From: Clostridia bacterium
Lineage (GTDB): Bacteria > Bacillota > Clostridia > Christensenellales > UBA1242
Direction: 5' to 3'
Assembly: GCA_017399515.1 (NCBI GenBank)
Contig: JAFQBZ010000172.1
Coordinates: 1-31,269 of the forward strand
Length of the DNA stretch: 31,269 nucleotides
Shown here in pieces: positions 23,568 through 30,843 of the stretch. The number at the start of each line of letters is the position of its first letter. The first letter of the stretch is position 1. Under the pieces are notes generated by a model that saw only the letters and a list, made by a program, of their open reading frames with translations, made no database searches and was not told the DNA's origin. The position numbers and the translations under genes are program-made.

Positions 23568-24209
23568 ATGATATTTGTATTAGCATTTATTGTGTTTAAA
23601 ATTTACTTAATATTTTATCCAACAAAAGTTATTCATAAAGAAAGGTATGATAGAAAGAAAAAATATATTATTACAAGTAATCATTTTTCTAATTTAGATT
23701 CAATTCTTTATGATGCTACATTTTGGAAAAAATTTAGATTTTTAGGTAAAAAAGAATTGTTTAAATCAAAGTTTTCTTCTTGGATTATGAGACAGGTGGG
23801 TGTTATTCCTGTTGATAGAGAAAAGGTTGCACCAAGCACATTTAAAGAAATTTTATCAGTGCTTAATAAAAATGGTCAAATTTTTATTTATCCTGAAGGA
23901 ACGAGAAATAAGCAAGAAGCAGAAGGTATGCAAGACGCAAAAGATGGTGTTATTGTTTTTGCTTCAAAAGGAGAAACTGAAATTCTTCCAATGCTTTTAT
24001 ATAGAAAACCAAAAGCATTTAGAAAAAATTATATTATTATTGGTGAACCAATTCAAATTCAAGGTGAAAACCCAAAAAGACTTACAAAGGAAGAAGTTGA
24101 ACAAAATTTAGAAAATTACACAAAGAAAATGGAAGAACTTCGAGCAGAATTAAACGCTTATGTTGAAGGAAAGAAACGCCGCAAAAAGAAAGAAAAAATT
24201 GAAAAATAA
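23568..24209 (+). CDS. plsC: 1-acyl-sn-glycerol-3-phosphate acyltransferase (PlsC-like)
   Basis: PlsC-type enzymes acylate lysophosphatidic acid to phosphatidic acid at the membrane. At 213 residues: an N-terminal membrane helix, motif I NHFSNLDS (HX4D), motif II near VIPVDREK, motif III IYPEGTRN, and a further ILPMLLY segment. The tail is strongly Lys-rich (GKKRRKKKEKIEK). AAAGGAG upstream supports ATG 23568. cmk and ispH, frequent neighbours in Clostridia, are not present here. Confidence 0.9.
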   Translation: MIFVLAFIVFKIYLIFYPTKVIHKERYDRKKKYIITSNHFSNLDSILYDATFWKKFRFLGKKELFKSKFSSWIMRQVGVIPVDREKVAPSTFKEILSVLNKNGQIFIYPEGTRNKQEAEGMQDAKDGVIVFASKGETEILPMLLYRKPKAFRKNYIIIGEPIQIQGENPKRLTKEEVEQNLENYTKKMEELRAELNAYVEGKKRRKKKEKIEK

Positions 24210-24216
24210 AAAACTT

Positions 24217-24253
24217 ATAAAAGTGGAAAAAGTTTTCCACTTTTATTTTTTTT
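24217..24253 (+). terminator. Strong intrinsic terminator after plsC
   Basis: ATAAAAGTGGAAAA (24217-24230) pairs perfectly with TTTTCCACTTTTAT (24233-24246), followed by seven T. It closes the long + strand block. Confidence 0.92.
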
Positions 24254-24343
24254 GTAAAAATATAAAAATTGCAAAATTTTAATAATTTTTGCGTAAAAAC
24301 TTATAAAAATGCTTAAATTTGGGCTGTTTTTTGTGAAAAAGTA

Positions 24344-24372
24344 TTGTTTTTAAATTTAAAATATGTTATAAT
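24344..24372 (+). promoter_or_regulatory. Sigma-A type promoter of the lipoprotein gene
   Basis: TTGTTT (24344-24349), 17-base spacer, TATAAT (24367-24372) with extended TGT. Predicted start near 24379, about 40 bases before ATG 24420. The bases 24254-24343 between terminator and promoter are plain AT-rich sequence with nothing recognisable. Confidence 0.65.
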
Positions 24373-24419
24373 ATCATTACTAAATTATGAGACCCGAAAT
24401 AAACATTGGAGGTGCGAAT

Positions 24420-25256
24420 ATGAAGAAATTAAAACGAGTTCTTCTTGTTATTGTATCTTTAATTGTTGTTGAGTTTGTGCTTATTGGCTGCATTGTTTCT
24501 GGGCTTATTGTTCCAGGTGGAAATGCATCTTCTCAAAGCCAAACAGCAGGTGTCGTTCAAGATAATAATGTTAAAGATTCAAGTGAAAAACAAAAAGAAT
24601 CTTTTGAAGTAATTAAAGAAACAGAAATTGTTTCATCGGTGCTTTCAATTAAACTTTCAGGTGCATACCTTAATGTTTATAATGAAGCAACAAAAAATTT
24701 AACTGATAGTGTTGCTGATAAAAACAAGAAACTTGTTGCTCTTGTTGGTTTGCAAATTTTGCAATCAAAAGTTATTAAATATGAAAATGCACTTCATTTT
24801 TATAGTCTAAATTATACAAACAGTGGGGCAGTTCAATCAGCAAAATATTACAGTTTAAAAGATTGCATTGATAGAATTAACGCTGGTCAAAAAATTTACA
24901 CAGATTGCTTTGGTTTTGTTAGACTTGCACATTCAATTGCTGCTTACTCAATCAATCCAAAGAATCCTGAAAGTGTTGCAGGTCTTAATGGGCTTTATGG
25001 TTATAAAGGTTCATATACCGGTGCTTCAATTTCAAGTTTAAACAAACTTGATTGTTCAACTGTGATTTATGACAGATTGACCGGAAGTGGAAGTTCGAAA
25101 AATCGTCATGTTGCAATGTTTTTATATTCATATGGAAACTCTGCAGTTTATATGGATCAAGGTGGGGTTTACACAGGAACATTTAAAAATGATTCATATA
25201 TTTACTATGCAAAATCAAATCCTTATAAATTTAATACATTTAAAAATTATTGTTAA
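24420..25256 (+). CDS. Lipoprotein with NlpC/P60-like cysteine peptidase motifs
   Basis: A 278-residue exported protein. The N terminus has a basic start, a hydrophobic core and the lipobox LIGC (Cys24), so it is probably lipidated and membrane-anchored outside the cell. A Ser/Gln/Glu-rich linker (33-65) follows. The C-terminal half has TDCFGFVRLAH (Cys163), which resembles the NlpC/P60 DCSGFV active-site motif, and NRHVAMFLY (His230) like the HVGIY motif, then YMDQGG. This suggests a cell-wall amidase or endopeptidase; the Phe in place of Ser after Cys is unusual. GGAGGTG at 24408 sets the start; an upstream ATG at 24387 lies in the leader. It is monocistronic. Confidence 0.78.
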   Translation: MKKLKRVLLVIVSLIVVEFVLIGCIVSGLIVPGGNASSQSQTAGVVQDNNVKDSSEKQKESFEVIKETEIVSSVLSIKLSGAYLNVYNEATKNLTDSVADKNKKLVALVGLQILQSKVIKYENALHFYSLNYTNSGAVQSAKYYSLKDCIDRINAGQKIYTDCFGFVRLAHSIAAYSINPKNPESVAGLNGLYGYKGSYTGASISSLNKLDCSTVIYDRLTGSGSSKNRHVAMFLYSYGNSAVYMDQGGVYTGTFKNDSYIYYAKSNPYKFNTFKNYC

Positions 25257-25284
25257 AAAGACAGACAAAAGTTGGTCTTTTTTT
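25255..25284 (+). terminator. Intrinsic terminator of the lipoprotein gene
   Basis: AAAAAGAC (25255-25262) pairs with GTCTTTTT (25275-25282), with three inner pairs closing an AAAA loop, then T to 25284. It begins within the stop codon. Confidence 0.8.
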
Positions 25285-25316
25285 GTTTTAATTTTTTGTA
25301 ATCGGCATAAATTATC

Positions 25317-25345
25317 TTGAAAATTTTATTAAAAAGTTATACACT
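25317..25345 (+). promoter_or_regulatory. Possible promoter of the tRNA gene
   Basis: TTGAAA (25317-25322) is followed after 17 bases by TACACT (25340-25345); TATACA at 25338 is an alternative with 15 bases. Both are imperfect. The site is about 38 bases upstream of the tRNA. Confidence 0.35.
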
Positions 25346-25382
25346 TTAGAAAGTGAATAAAATCACAAAATAAAAGTCTAAT

Positions 25383-25458
25383 GCCGATATAACTCAGTTG
25401 GTAGAGTAGCAGTCCCGTAAACTGCAAGTCGCGAGTTCGAGCCTCGCTATCGGCTCCA
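25383..25458 (+). tRNA. tRNA-Thr (anticodon CGU), with C33
   Basis: A complete cloverleaf of 76 bases with encoded CCA. Acceptor GCCGATA/TATCGGC; D stem ACTC/GAGT with GG in the loop; anticodon stem GCAGT/ACTGC with loop CCCGTAA; T stem GCGAG/CTCGC with TTCGAGC loop; discriminator T73. The anticodon at 25416-25418 is CGT (Thr, ACG codons). G1-C72, C2-G71, G35 and U36 are threonine identity elements. Position 33 (25415) is C instead of the nearly invariant U. It is a single tRNA gene with its own terminator. Confidence 0.93.
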
Positions 25459-25474
25459 TATTTATTTGAAATTT

Positions 25475-25499
25475 AAAGAGTTGTTTTTAACTCTTTTTT
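25475..25499 (+). terminator. Intrinsic terminator of the tRNA gene
   Basis: AAAGAGTT (25475-25482) pairs with AACTCTTT (25489-25496), GTTTTT loop, then T to 25499. Confidence 0.85.
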
Positions 25500-25549
25500 A
25501 TTTTTGGCAAAACAGGTTAAATTTAATATTAAATTTTTATAAAATGATG

Positions 25550-25555
25550 TATAAT
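25550..25555 (+). promoter_or_regulatory. -10 element of the GNAT gene, predicting a leaderless mRNA
   Basis: A perfect TATAAT ends six bases before ATG 25562, the same spacing as at the Spo0A-like gene. No Shine-Dalgarno lies between. The -35 region is poor (TATTAA at 25527), which lowers confidence. Confidence 0.45.
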
Positions 25556-25561
25556 GTGATT

Positions 25562-26014
25562 ATGAAGATTAGAAATGCAGATATTAAAGATTTAAGAGCC
25601 ATTCAATCATTAAACAATGAATTGTTTGAGTTGGAACTTGCAAATTTTGATGAACATTTGATTAAAGGTTGGTCTTTTTCAAATGAAGGGAAATCTTATT
25701 TTGAAAACGCAATCAAGAACTCTTTTGTGATTGTTGCTGAAATTGATAATGCGGTTATTGGGTATTTGCTTGCTGAAGAAGTGAATATTCCTTATTATTC
25801 ATTTAAAATTGCAGAACTTTCAAACATGTGTGTCAATGAAAAATATCGAAAGCAGGGCATTGGAAAAATGTTATATCAAGAATTTGAAAATCATTTTAAA
25901 AAACAAAACATTGAGCATTTTATTGTGACTGCGTCGTTTAAAAATGAAAGTGCAAAAGTGTTTTACAAAAAAATGGGTTTTGTTGAAACTAATTCAACTT
26001 TTTCAAAATTTTAA
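25562..26014 (+). CDS. GNAT family N-acetyltransferase
   Basis: A 150-residue single-domain GNAT enzyme transferring an acetyl group from acetyl-CoA. It begins MKIRNADIKDLRAIQSLNNE; motif A with the acetyl-CoA loop is NMCVNEKYRKQGIGKMLY (RKQGIG at 96-101); motif B ends NESAKVFYKKMGFVE. The substrate is unknown; RimI-like proteins share this layout. It starts at ATG 25562 without a Shine-Dalgarno. A longer upstream frame runs across the tRNA terminator and is discounted. The next gene follows after 12 bases. Confidence 0.92.
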   Translation: MKIRNADIKDLRAIQSLNNELFELELANFDEHLIKGWSFSNEGKSYFENAIKNSFVIVAEIDNAVIGYLLAEEVNIPYYSFKIAELSNMCVNEKYRKQGIGKMLYQEFENHFKKQNIEHFIVTASFKNESAKVFYKKMGFVETNSTFSKF

Positions 26015-26026
26015 TTAAGGTGTGCT

Positions 26027-26929
26027 ATGGAAAAGAAAATTAAAGCATTGATAGATAGAAAACTTGCAAAGGTTTCAAGCAATATTAATAAAGAGTGGTT
26101 TTATGAATTTTTTAACTTATTTTTTAAATATGGTTATAAAGGAGAAATAAATTCAGTTGTTGAAGCGTTTTTTAACACTGAAGAAATTAACCGCATTGAA
26201 GTTGACCCTCCAATGATTTTGTTGAATACTCCTGCGTCTAAGAAGGCTATGGGGCAGTTAATGGATTATTTAAAAAATAAACTTGATTCACTTTCTGATT
26301 ATGAGGTTCAAGAATGTTTTGATGATATGGTGGAATATTTTGAAGAAAATATTGATACTGACATTTCAGCAACTTCAAGGTTTGTTAAGTTTACAACGCT
26401 TGAATTTAACAAAGATATTAAAATTCATGTTCAAAACGAAGAAAAGTTTTTGAATGATCCGGAAAATAACAATTTATATATTGGTGCGAAACTTGGCGCA
26501 TTTAATCTTGCTAGCATGAAGGCGAGAAAAATTAAAGACAAAAAAGAAGTTCAGTTTGACCATTTGAAAACTCTTGAAGGGCTTAAAAGACAACATTTAG
26601 GGTATATGGTTATGCATAGATTCTTTATGTTTATGAGACAATATATGAAGGGTTATGGTGCAAGAGGTTTTGGAATTTCAAAGAACAATCTTATTGCTCA
26701 GCAATTTTATAATCGTTTAGATGGTGTTTTCTTTTCAGCAAAAGATATGCAAATTATTCCATTTCACAAACTTCAAGATTATTCTTATGTGTCTTATGGT
26801 GTGTATTATGATAAAGTGAAAATTGCAGAACTTTGCAGAATAATGGACGAACTTGAGCCTGTTGGTTTTAGACATCACATGATAAGGCATTATGATGAAA
26901 TGCAACTTCATCACCATAAACACAGATGA
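26027..26929 (+). CDS. Unrecognised 300-residue protein with possible GNAT-like C-terminal half
   Basis: I cannot place this protein in a family. The N-terminal half is acidic and mostly helical (FFNTEEINRIEVDPPMILL near 50, then ECFDDMVEYFEENIDTD). The C-terminal half has TLEGLKRQHLGYMVMHRFFM, then GARGFGISKNNLIAQQFYNR followed by LDGVFF. The N-x-x-A-x-x-F-Y pattern with a following Leu-Asp-Gly recalls the end of a GNAT fold, and it directly follows a GNAT gene, but the acetyl-CoA loop is not clear. It ends in a His-rich tail (LHHHKHR). AAGGTG at 26017 supports ATG 26027. Probably co-transcribed with the GNAT gene. Confidence 0.75.
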   Translation: MEKKIKALIDRKLAKVSSNINKEWFYEFFNLFFKYGYKGEINSVVEAFFNTEEINRIEVDPPMILLNTPASKKAMGQLMDYLKNKLDSLSDYEVQECFDDMVEYFEENIDTDISATSRFVKFTTLEFNKDIKIHVQNEEKFLNDPENNNLYIGAKLGAFNLASMKARKIKDKKEVQFDHLKTLEGLKRQHLGYMVMHRFFMFMRQYMKGYGARGFGISKNNLIAQQFYNRLDGVFFSAKDMQIIPFHKLQDYSYVSYGVYYDKVKIAELCRIMDELEPVGFRHHMIRHYDEMQLHHHKHR

Positions 26930-26964
26930 TATATGATTATAAAAACATAACTAAACAAAACTTG

Positions 26965-26990
26965 AAAAAGAAGAGAAATCTTCTTTTTTT
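26965..26990 (+). terminator. Intrinsic terminator after the GNAT pair
   Basis: AAAAAGAAGA (26965-26974) pairs perfectly with TCTTCTTTTT (26979-26988), GAAA loop, then T to 26990. Confidence 0.85.
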
Positions 26991-27018
26991 ATTTTTCAAT
27001 TTGTGATAATATAGTGTT

Positions 27019-27717
27019 ATGAATAGAAATTTATTGAAAATTATTGCATTTGTTTCAATGGTTATTGACCATGTTGGATCTTATTTGTTAGATAATAATA
27101 TTGTTTTTCGAATTATTGGAAGGCTTGCGTTTCCAATCTTTGCGTACTTCATTGCAGAAGGAATGAAATTTACGCGAAACAGAAAGCGTTACATTTTATT
27201 ATTATTTTTATTTGCTTGCATTTCACAAGTTCCATATATGCTTTTAAGTGAAAGATTTAAATTGAATGTATTGTTTACATTTTTACTTGCAATTTTGTTT
27301 ATTTTGATTATTGAAAAATTTATGAAAATGGAAAATCAAAAAAATCTTGCAAAAATGATAGGTTTCATGATTTTAATATTGTCAATGTTTATTGCTTGTT
27401 TGATTGTTGGTGATGTTTTGCAATATATTGAATATGGCACACTTGGAATCATGCTTGTTGTTGTTTTCTATTTTGCTAAAACACCATTAAATATGATTTT
27501 AGCCGCATTAGTATTGATTTTAATGGTGCTAAAAAGATTATTGTTTATGGATTTTTTAATTTCATTAAATAATGTTTTTCAAATTTTTTCGTTAGCATCA
27601 ATTATTCTTATTGCTGTTTATAATCACAAAAAGGGCAAAATGAATTTGAAATATTTGTTTTATGTTGGGTATCCTGCTCATTTGCTTTTGATTTGGATTA
27701 TCACTTTGTTTATTTAG
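27019..27717 (+). CDS. TraX family membrane protein
   Basis: A 232-residue polytopic membrane protein of the TraX family, named after the F-plasmid pilin acetylase but common as a chromosomal gene in Firmicutes. Typical motifs: KIIAFVSMVIDHVG, RIIGRLAFPIFAYFIAEGMK, CISQVPYMLL and LNVLFTFLLAI. About eight hydrophobic stretches are present. The function of chromosomal copies is unknown. No Shine-Dalgarno precedes ATG 27019; an extended -10 (TGT then GATAAT, 27005-27010) lies eight bases upstream, so the mRNA may be leaderless. Confidence 0.88.
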   Translation: MNRNLLKIIAFVSMVIDHVGSYLLDNNIVFRIIGRLAFPIFAYFIAEGMKFTRNRKRYILLLFLFACISQVPYMLLSERFKLNVLFTFLLAILFILIIEKFMKMENQKNLAKMIGFMILILSMFIACLIVGDVLQYIEYGTLGIMLVVVFYFAKTPLNMILAALVLILMVLKRLLFMDFLISLNNVFQIFSLASIILIAVYNHKKGKMNLKYLFYVGYPAHLLLIWIITLFI

Positions 27718-27781
27718 TGCATTACAAATATAAAATAACTGTCACTAAGTATATATAAATGTAATTAAAGTTTTTTTAAAG

Positions 27782-27810
27782 TTGACAAAATTTTACAAAT
27801 TTAGTATTTA
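27782..27810 (+). promoter_or_regulatory. Possible promoter of the YjdF-like gene
   Basis: A perfect TTGACA (27782-27787) is followed after 17 bases by a poor TATTTA (27805-27810); TTTAAT and TATTAT lie slightly further on. The -35 is convincing, the -10 is not. Confidence 0.35.
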
Positions 27811-27843
27811 ATATATGTATTATAAATTTTAGAAGGTCGAATT

Positions 27844-28707
27844 ATGAAAATTAAAAAAGTGACGAGAATAACATACATTTGGCAGCGTGTTTTAATGGCT
27901 GTTGTGTTTATTGTTGGGCTTCTTGGTGTGATTTTAAATGATGACGAATCAGTTAAATCTGAATATTTATTTGTTTGTGCGCAAAGTGCGATGTTTTTGA
28001 TTGTTTCATTTTTGCCAAACTTCTTGCGTAAATTTGAACTTGATATTCCAGATTTCATTTATATCATATTTATATGTTTCTGTTTAGCGCATTTCTTCTG
28101 TGGGGAAATTTTAGGTTTCTTTGTGAAAATTAAGTGGTGGGATTCTGTTCTTCACACATTCTCAGGAATGATAATTGCGTTATTGAGTTTTTCGCTTATC
28201 AACTTGCTTAACAAAAACTCAAGTGGTTTCAAACTTAATATTGGATTTGCTGCACTTTTTGCGTTTTCACTAGCAGTTTCAATTGGTGCTCTTTGGGAAA
28301 TTATTGAATATCTTGCCGATGTTTGGTTTGGAACAAATATGCAAAGAGCATATGTTTCAACAATGAACGGAAGAGGTGCTGCACTTGTTGGGCAGTCTGC
28401 TCTTGTTGACACAATGAAAGACTTAATATTAGATTCCATTGGTGCAGGGGTTGTTTGCTTGATTTGTATTTTGGCAGTTTGCAAAAATAAAATCAAAATT
28501 GAAGATTTGTCATTTATTAGAAAGAAGAAAAAAGTTGTTGTTATGGACAGCGAAAATATTGAAAATCTAGAGAATAAAGTTTCTAAATCTGCTGAAGAAA
28601 ATGCTGAAAGTTTAACTCAAGAAAATGATATAGCAGAAGTAGATTCTAAAGATTTAAAACAAGAGCCAATTTCTAAAACTAAAAAATTAGCAAAACAAAA
28701 AAAATAA
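27844..28707 (+). CDS. YjdF/DUF2238-like membrane protein with charged tail
   Basis: A 287-residue protein with six or so transmembrane segments. The motifs WWDSVLHTFSGM (about 99-110), ALWEIIEYLADVWFG and LVDTMKDLILDSIGAGV match the conserved Asp/His, Glu and Asp-x-x-x-Asp positions of YjdF-type (DUF2238) proteins. The last 60 residues are a Glu/Lys/Ser-rich, probably disordered cytoplasmic tail ending TKKLAKQKK. The function is unknown. AGAAGGT at 27831 supports ATG 27844. Confidence 0.8.
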   Translation: MKIKKVTRITYIWQRVLMAVVFIVGLLGVILNDDESVKSEYLFVCAQSAMFLIVSFLPNFLRKFELDIPDFIYIIFICFCLAHFFCGEILGFFVKIKWWDSVLHTFSGMIIALLSFSLINLLNKNSSGFKLNIGFAALFAFSLAVSIGALWEIIEYLADVWFGTNMQRAYVSTMNGRGAALVGQSALVDTMKDLILDSIGAGVVCLICILAVCKNKIKIEDLSFIRKKKKVVVMDSENIENLENKVSKSAEENAESLTQENDIAEVDSKDLKQEPISKTKKLAKQKK

Positions 28708-28714
28708 GCAAAAT

Positions 28715-28748
28715 AAAAACTTTCAACAAACAGTTGAAAGTTTTTTTT
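28715..28748. terminator. Bidirectional terminator between convergent genes
   Basis: AAAAACTTTCAAC (28715-28727) pairs perfectly with GTTGAAAGTTTTT (28733-28745), AAACA loop. Eight T follow on + and an A-rich run precedes, so it can work for both the YjdF-like gene and the opposite-strand gene. Confidence 0.88.
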
Positions 28749-28767
28749 GTTTTATTAAGTTGTTTTA

Positions 28768-29103
28768 TTAAAGTGCTGCTTGTTGAAGTACTGCTTCAAT
28801 TTCGGCATCTTTTGCTTCTCGTCTTTTTCTTGCTTCTTTAAAAGATGTGTCAACAACATTAAATTCGCTTCCTTCAAAGTATTGATTTGAAAGCAATCCA
28901 TTTCCAAAAATAAGCATAAACTCCATAACACTTGATGTCATAACTCTTCCAAAAACGCTGGTGTCAACAAAGTGTTGATACATTCCATATCCCAAGTCAC
29001 CATAAACAGTTAAAAAATAATTTCTAACTTGCTCTAAGCCTGCAGGTGTTAGTTTTATTGCAACAATATCGTTTAAGTCTATTGTTTGTTGTTCGTTATT
29101 CAT
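28768..29103 (-). CDS. Unrecognised 111-residue protein, the only minus-strand gene
   Basis: I do not recognise this with certainty. It starts MNNEQQTIDLNDIVAIKLTP and has SSVMEFMLIFGNGLLSN in the middle, then a Lys/Arg/Glu-rich helix. The layout of a LND-x-V-x-x-KLT start followed by an (M/L)WE-x-M-x-IFG-like segment recalls small phage or prophage proteins of Firmicutes, but this is only a resemblance. GGAGG five bases before the ATG (29103 on the minus strand) and its own terminator show a real gene. No other phage genes are nearby. Confidence 0.8.
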   Translation of the reverse strand: MNNEQQTIDLNDIVAIKLTPAGLEQVRNYFLTVYGDLGYGMYQHFVDTSVFGRVMTSSVMEFMLIFGNGLLSNQYFEGSEFNVVDTSFKEARKRREAKDAEIEAVLQQAAL

Positions 29104-29134
29104 AAATCCTCCGGTTGGTAAATTTTACTATTTC

Positions 29135-29163
29135 ATTCTAGCATAACTGATTTATGATTATAA
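29135..29163 (-). promoter_or_regulatory. Possible extended -10 promoter for the minus-strand gene
   Basis: Read on the minus strand, TGC then TAGAAT (29140 to 29135) forms an extended -10, with a weak TTATAA (29163-29158) 17 bases upstream. The start would lie about 25 bases before the ATG. The rest of the 240-base divergent gap (29164-29290) is AT-rich with nothing else recognised. Confidence 0.35.
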
Positions 29164-29292
29164 ATTAATTTTTGATAGTTTCAAATATGTATTTTTTATG
29201 TTCGTTATAAAAGAAATTGAATATAAATAAAATTTATAAATGATATTAATTTCATTGTTTATAGGTCTTATTAAGATATAAAATAATAACCG

Positions 29293-29321
29293 TTGACTGA
29301 CACTTTATTTTGTGGTATAAT
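29293..29321 (+). promoter_or_regulatory. Sigma-A type promoter of the WG-repeat/M16 operon
   Basis: TTGACT (29293-29298), 17-base spacer, TATAAT (29316-29321) with extended TGG. Predicted start near 29328, about 16 bases before ATG 29344. Confidence 0.78.
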
Positions 29322-29343
29322 TTGTGTAATAATGAGGCGAAAA

Positions 29344-30840
29344 ATGAGATATCTTTATAACACAGATGTTAAATCAATTAATCAAACTGATAGTGGTGAT
29401 ATGTTTATTGTCACTATGGTTGATGCTGCAGAAAAATATTCAAAAACACTTATGGATAATCTTGGCAGAATTTGTGATTTTTCATATCAAGATATTGAAA
29501 AGAGATTGTTTGATGAATTTTTCGAGGCTAAAATTGACACATTTGATTATGCAATAATTGATAAAACCGGCAGAGAGATAATAAGATATAAATATAGAGA
29601 TGAAGTTTATTCATTCAATGATGGCATTGCTGTTTTTAAGTCTCATGAAGCAAATAGAAGTTATTTTTTGTCTGAAAGCGGTGAACTTTTGGGGCAGGAA
29701 TTTGAAGATGTTGAAGGTTTCTTTAATGGCACAGGTTCAGTTAAACTTTTAAATGGAAAATATGTTTTGGTTGATAGAGAAATGAAAATTATCAGCCCTG
29801 AGTTTGACTATGTTGCTCCATTTATAAATGAAAAATATACCTATGCAGAAATTCAAGGCAAAACTTGCATTATTGATAGAAATTTCAATGTTGTTAGTGA
29901 CAAAATTGTTGACAAAAATGGAAATGAAGAGCCATATTCAATCATTTTTGATATTGATGATAATGACATTATTATTCATCAAAAGAAATTTGCAGACGGC
30001 AAAACAAGATATTGTTATGCTTCCATTGATGGAAAACAACTTGGTGAGTATCACTCAATGGTTGCAGGGTTTTCAGACGGAATCAGCAGAGTGTTTGATG
30101 AAAATGTTAAGGGCTCAAGATATGTTGACCTTTCTGGTGAATATATAACAGAAAATGCATATATCAACTGTGGAAATTTCCATGAAGGTTTTGCGGTTGT
30201 TGGGGCATTTGATAAAAATGGAGAGTTTATTTTTGCATTTTTAAAGAAAGATGGAACTCTTGCAAAATTTGATATTCCAAAGGCGAAACAAGAAGCCGGT
30301 TTTGATGGTGTTTGGTTTCCTTTTGCAAGTGATTTTTCTGAAGGTGCAGGGCTTGTTATGTTTGACGGGAACAGAAGATATCCGGTCACTCATGATGGAA
30401 AGGTTTTAAAAGGTTCAATGCTTTTAGAATCTAGACATTCAGGTTTTGCAAGTTATCAAACAAAGAGCAAAAAGCGTTCGTTTGTTGATTCGCAAAATCA
30501 ATCATTTAAAACAGAGTTTGATTCGGTTGGTAATTTTAAAAAGAACCTTGCTGTGGTTAGCATTGATGGAAAGGCCGATGCTGTGAGCGTGAGTGAAATT
30601 TTGCTTTCAAAAATCAGTCAAATTGCTGAAGAGATTGAGAAAAACCCAAAATATATAATTATGCTTCCAAAAGAAGTGTTTAAAGACAGGGTGTTGGTTT
30701 TGAGTTTGTTAGACCTTGCGGAAGAAGTTGCAATGGCTCAAAACAATGTTGATTATCTTGCAGCAAAAGAAAGAATACGCAAAAATATTTTGTCGCAAGT
30801 TGAAGAAAGTTCAAAAGGCAAAAATGGTTTAGGGGAATAG
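29344..30840 (+). CDS. WG-repeat-like beta-propeller-type protein
   Basis: A 498-residue protein without signal peptide or membrane helix. It contains diverged repeats of about 45-50 residues resembling WG/KWG repeats: a short strand with an I-D-x-x-G turn (YAIIDKTGREI, YFLSESGELLG, YVLVDREMKIIS, TCIIDRNFNVV, YASIDGKQLG, YVDLSGEYI, FAFLKKDGTLA), each followed by F-x-x-G-x-A/G-x-V (FNDGIAVF, FSDGISRVF, FHEGFAVV, FSEGAGLVMF). The last 90 residues are helical. ATG 29344 follows GAGG at 29334; an upstream ATG at 29332 contains that Shine-Dalgarno. The M16 peptidase starts three bases after its stop. The role is unknown; such repeats usually make protein-binding surfaces. Confidence 0.8.
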   Translation: MRYLYNTDVKSINQTDSGDMFIVTMVDAAEKYSKTLMDNLGRICDFSYQDIEKRLFDEFFEAKIDTFDYAIIDKTGREIIRYKYRDEVYSFNDGIAVFKSHEANRSYFLSESGELLGQEFEDVEGFFNGTGSVKLLNGKYVLVDREMKIISPEFDYVAPFINEKYTYAEIQGKTCIIDRNFNVVSDKIVDKNGNEEPYSIIFDIDDNDIIIHQKKFADGKTRYCYASIDGKQLGEYHSMVAGFSDGISRVFDENVKGSRYVDLSGEYITENAYINCGNFHEGFAVVGAFDKNGEFIFAFLKKDGTLAKFDIPKAKQEAGFDGVWFPFASDFSEGAGLVMFDGNRRYPVTHDGKVLKGSMLLESRHSGFASYQTKSKKRSFVDSQNQSFKTEFDSVGNFKKNLAVVSIDGKADAVSVSEILLSKISQIAEEIEKNPKYIIMLPKEVFKDRVLVLSLLDLAEEVAMAQNNVDYLAAKERIRKNILSQVEESSKGKNGLGE

Positions 30841-30843
30841 TTT

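Noticed and set aside
25383..25458. Reading the tRNA as tRNA-Tyr because GTA occurs in the anticodon loop
   Set aside because: The five-base stem fixes the loop so that CGT is the anticodon, the variable loop is short (bacterial tRNA-Tyr has a long arm), and the acceptor end matches Thr identity.
27719..27775. ATTACA / TGTAAT inverted repeat followed by seven T after the TraX gene
   Set aside because: The stem is only six pairs with a loop of about 40 bases, too weak for a terminator call.
30051..30389. A 112-codon open frame on the minus strand inside the WG-repeat gene
   Set aside because: The + strand protein shows clear repeats across this region and the reverse frame has no recognisable features.
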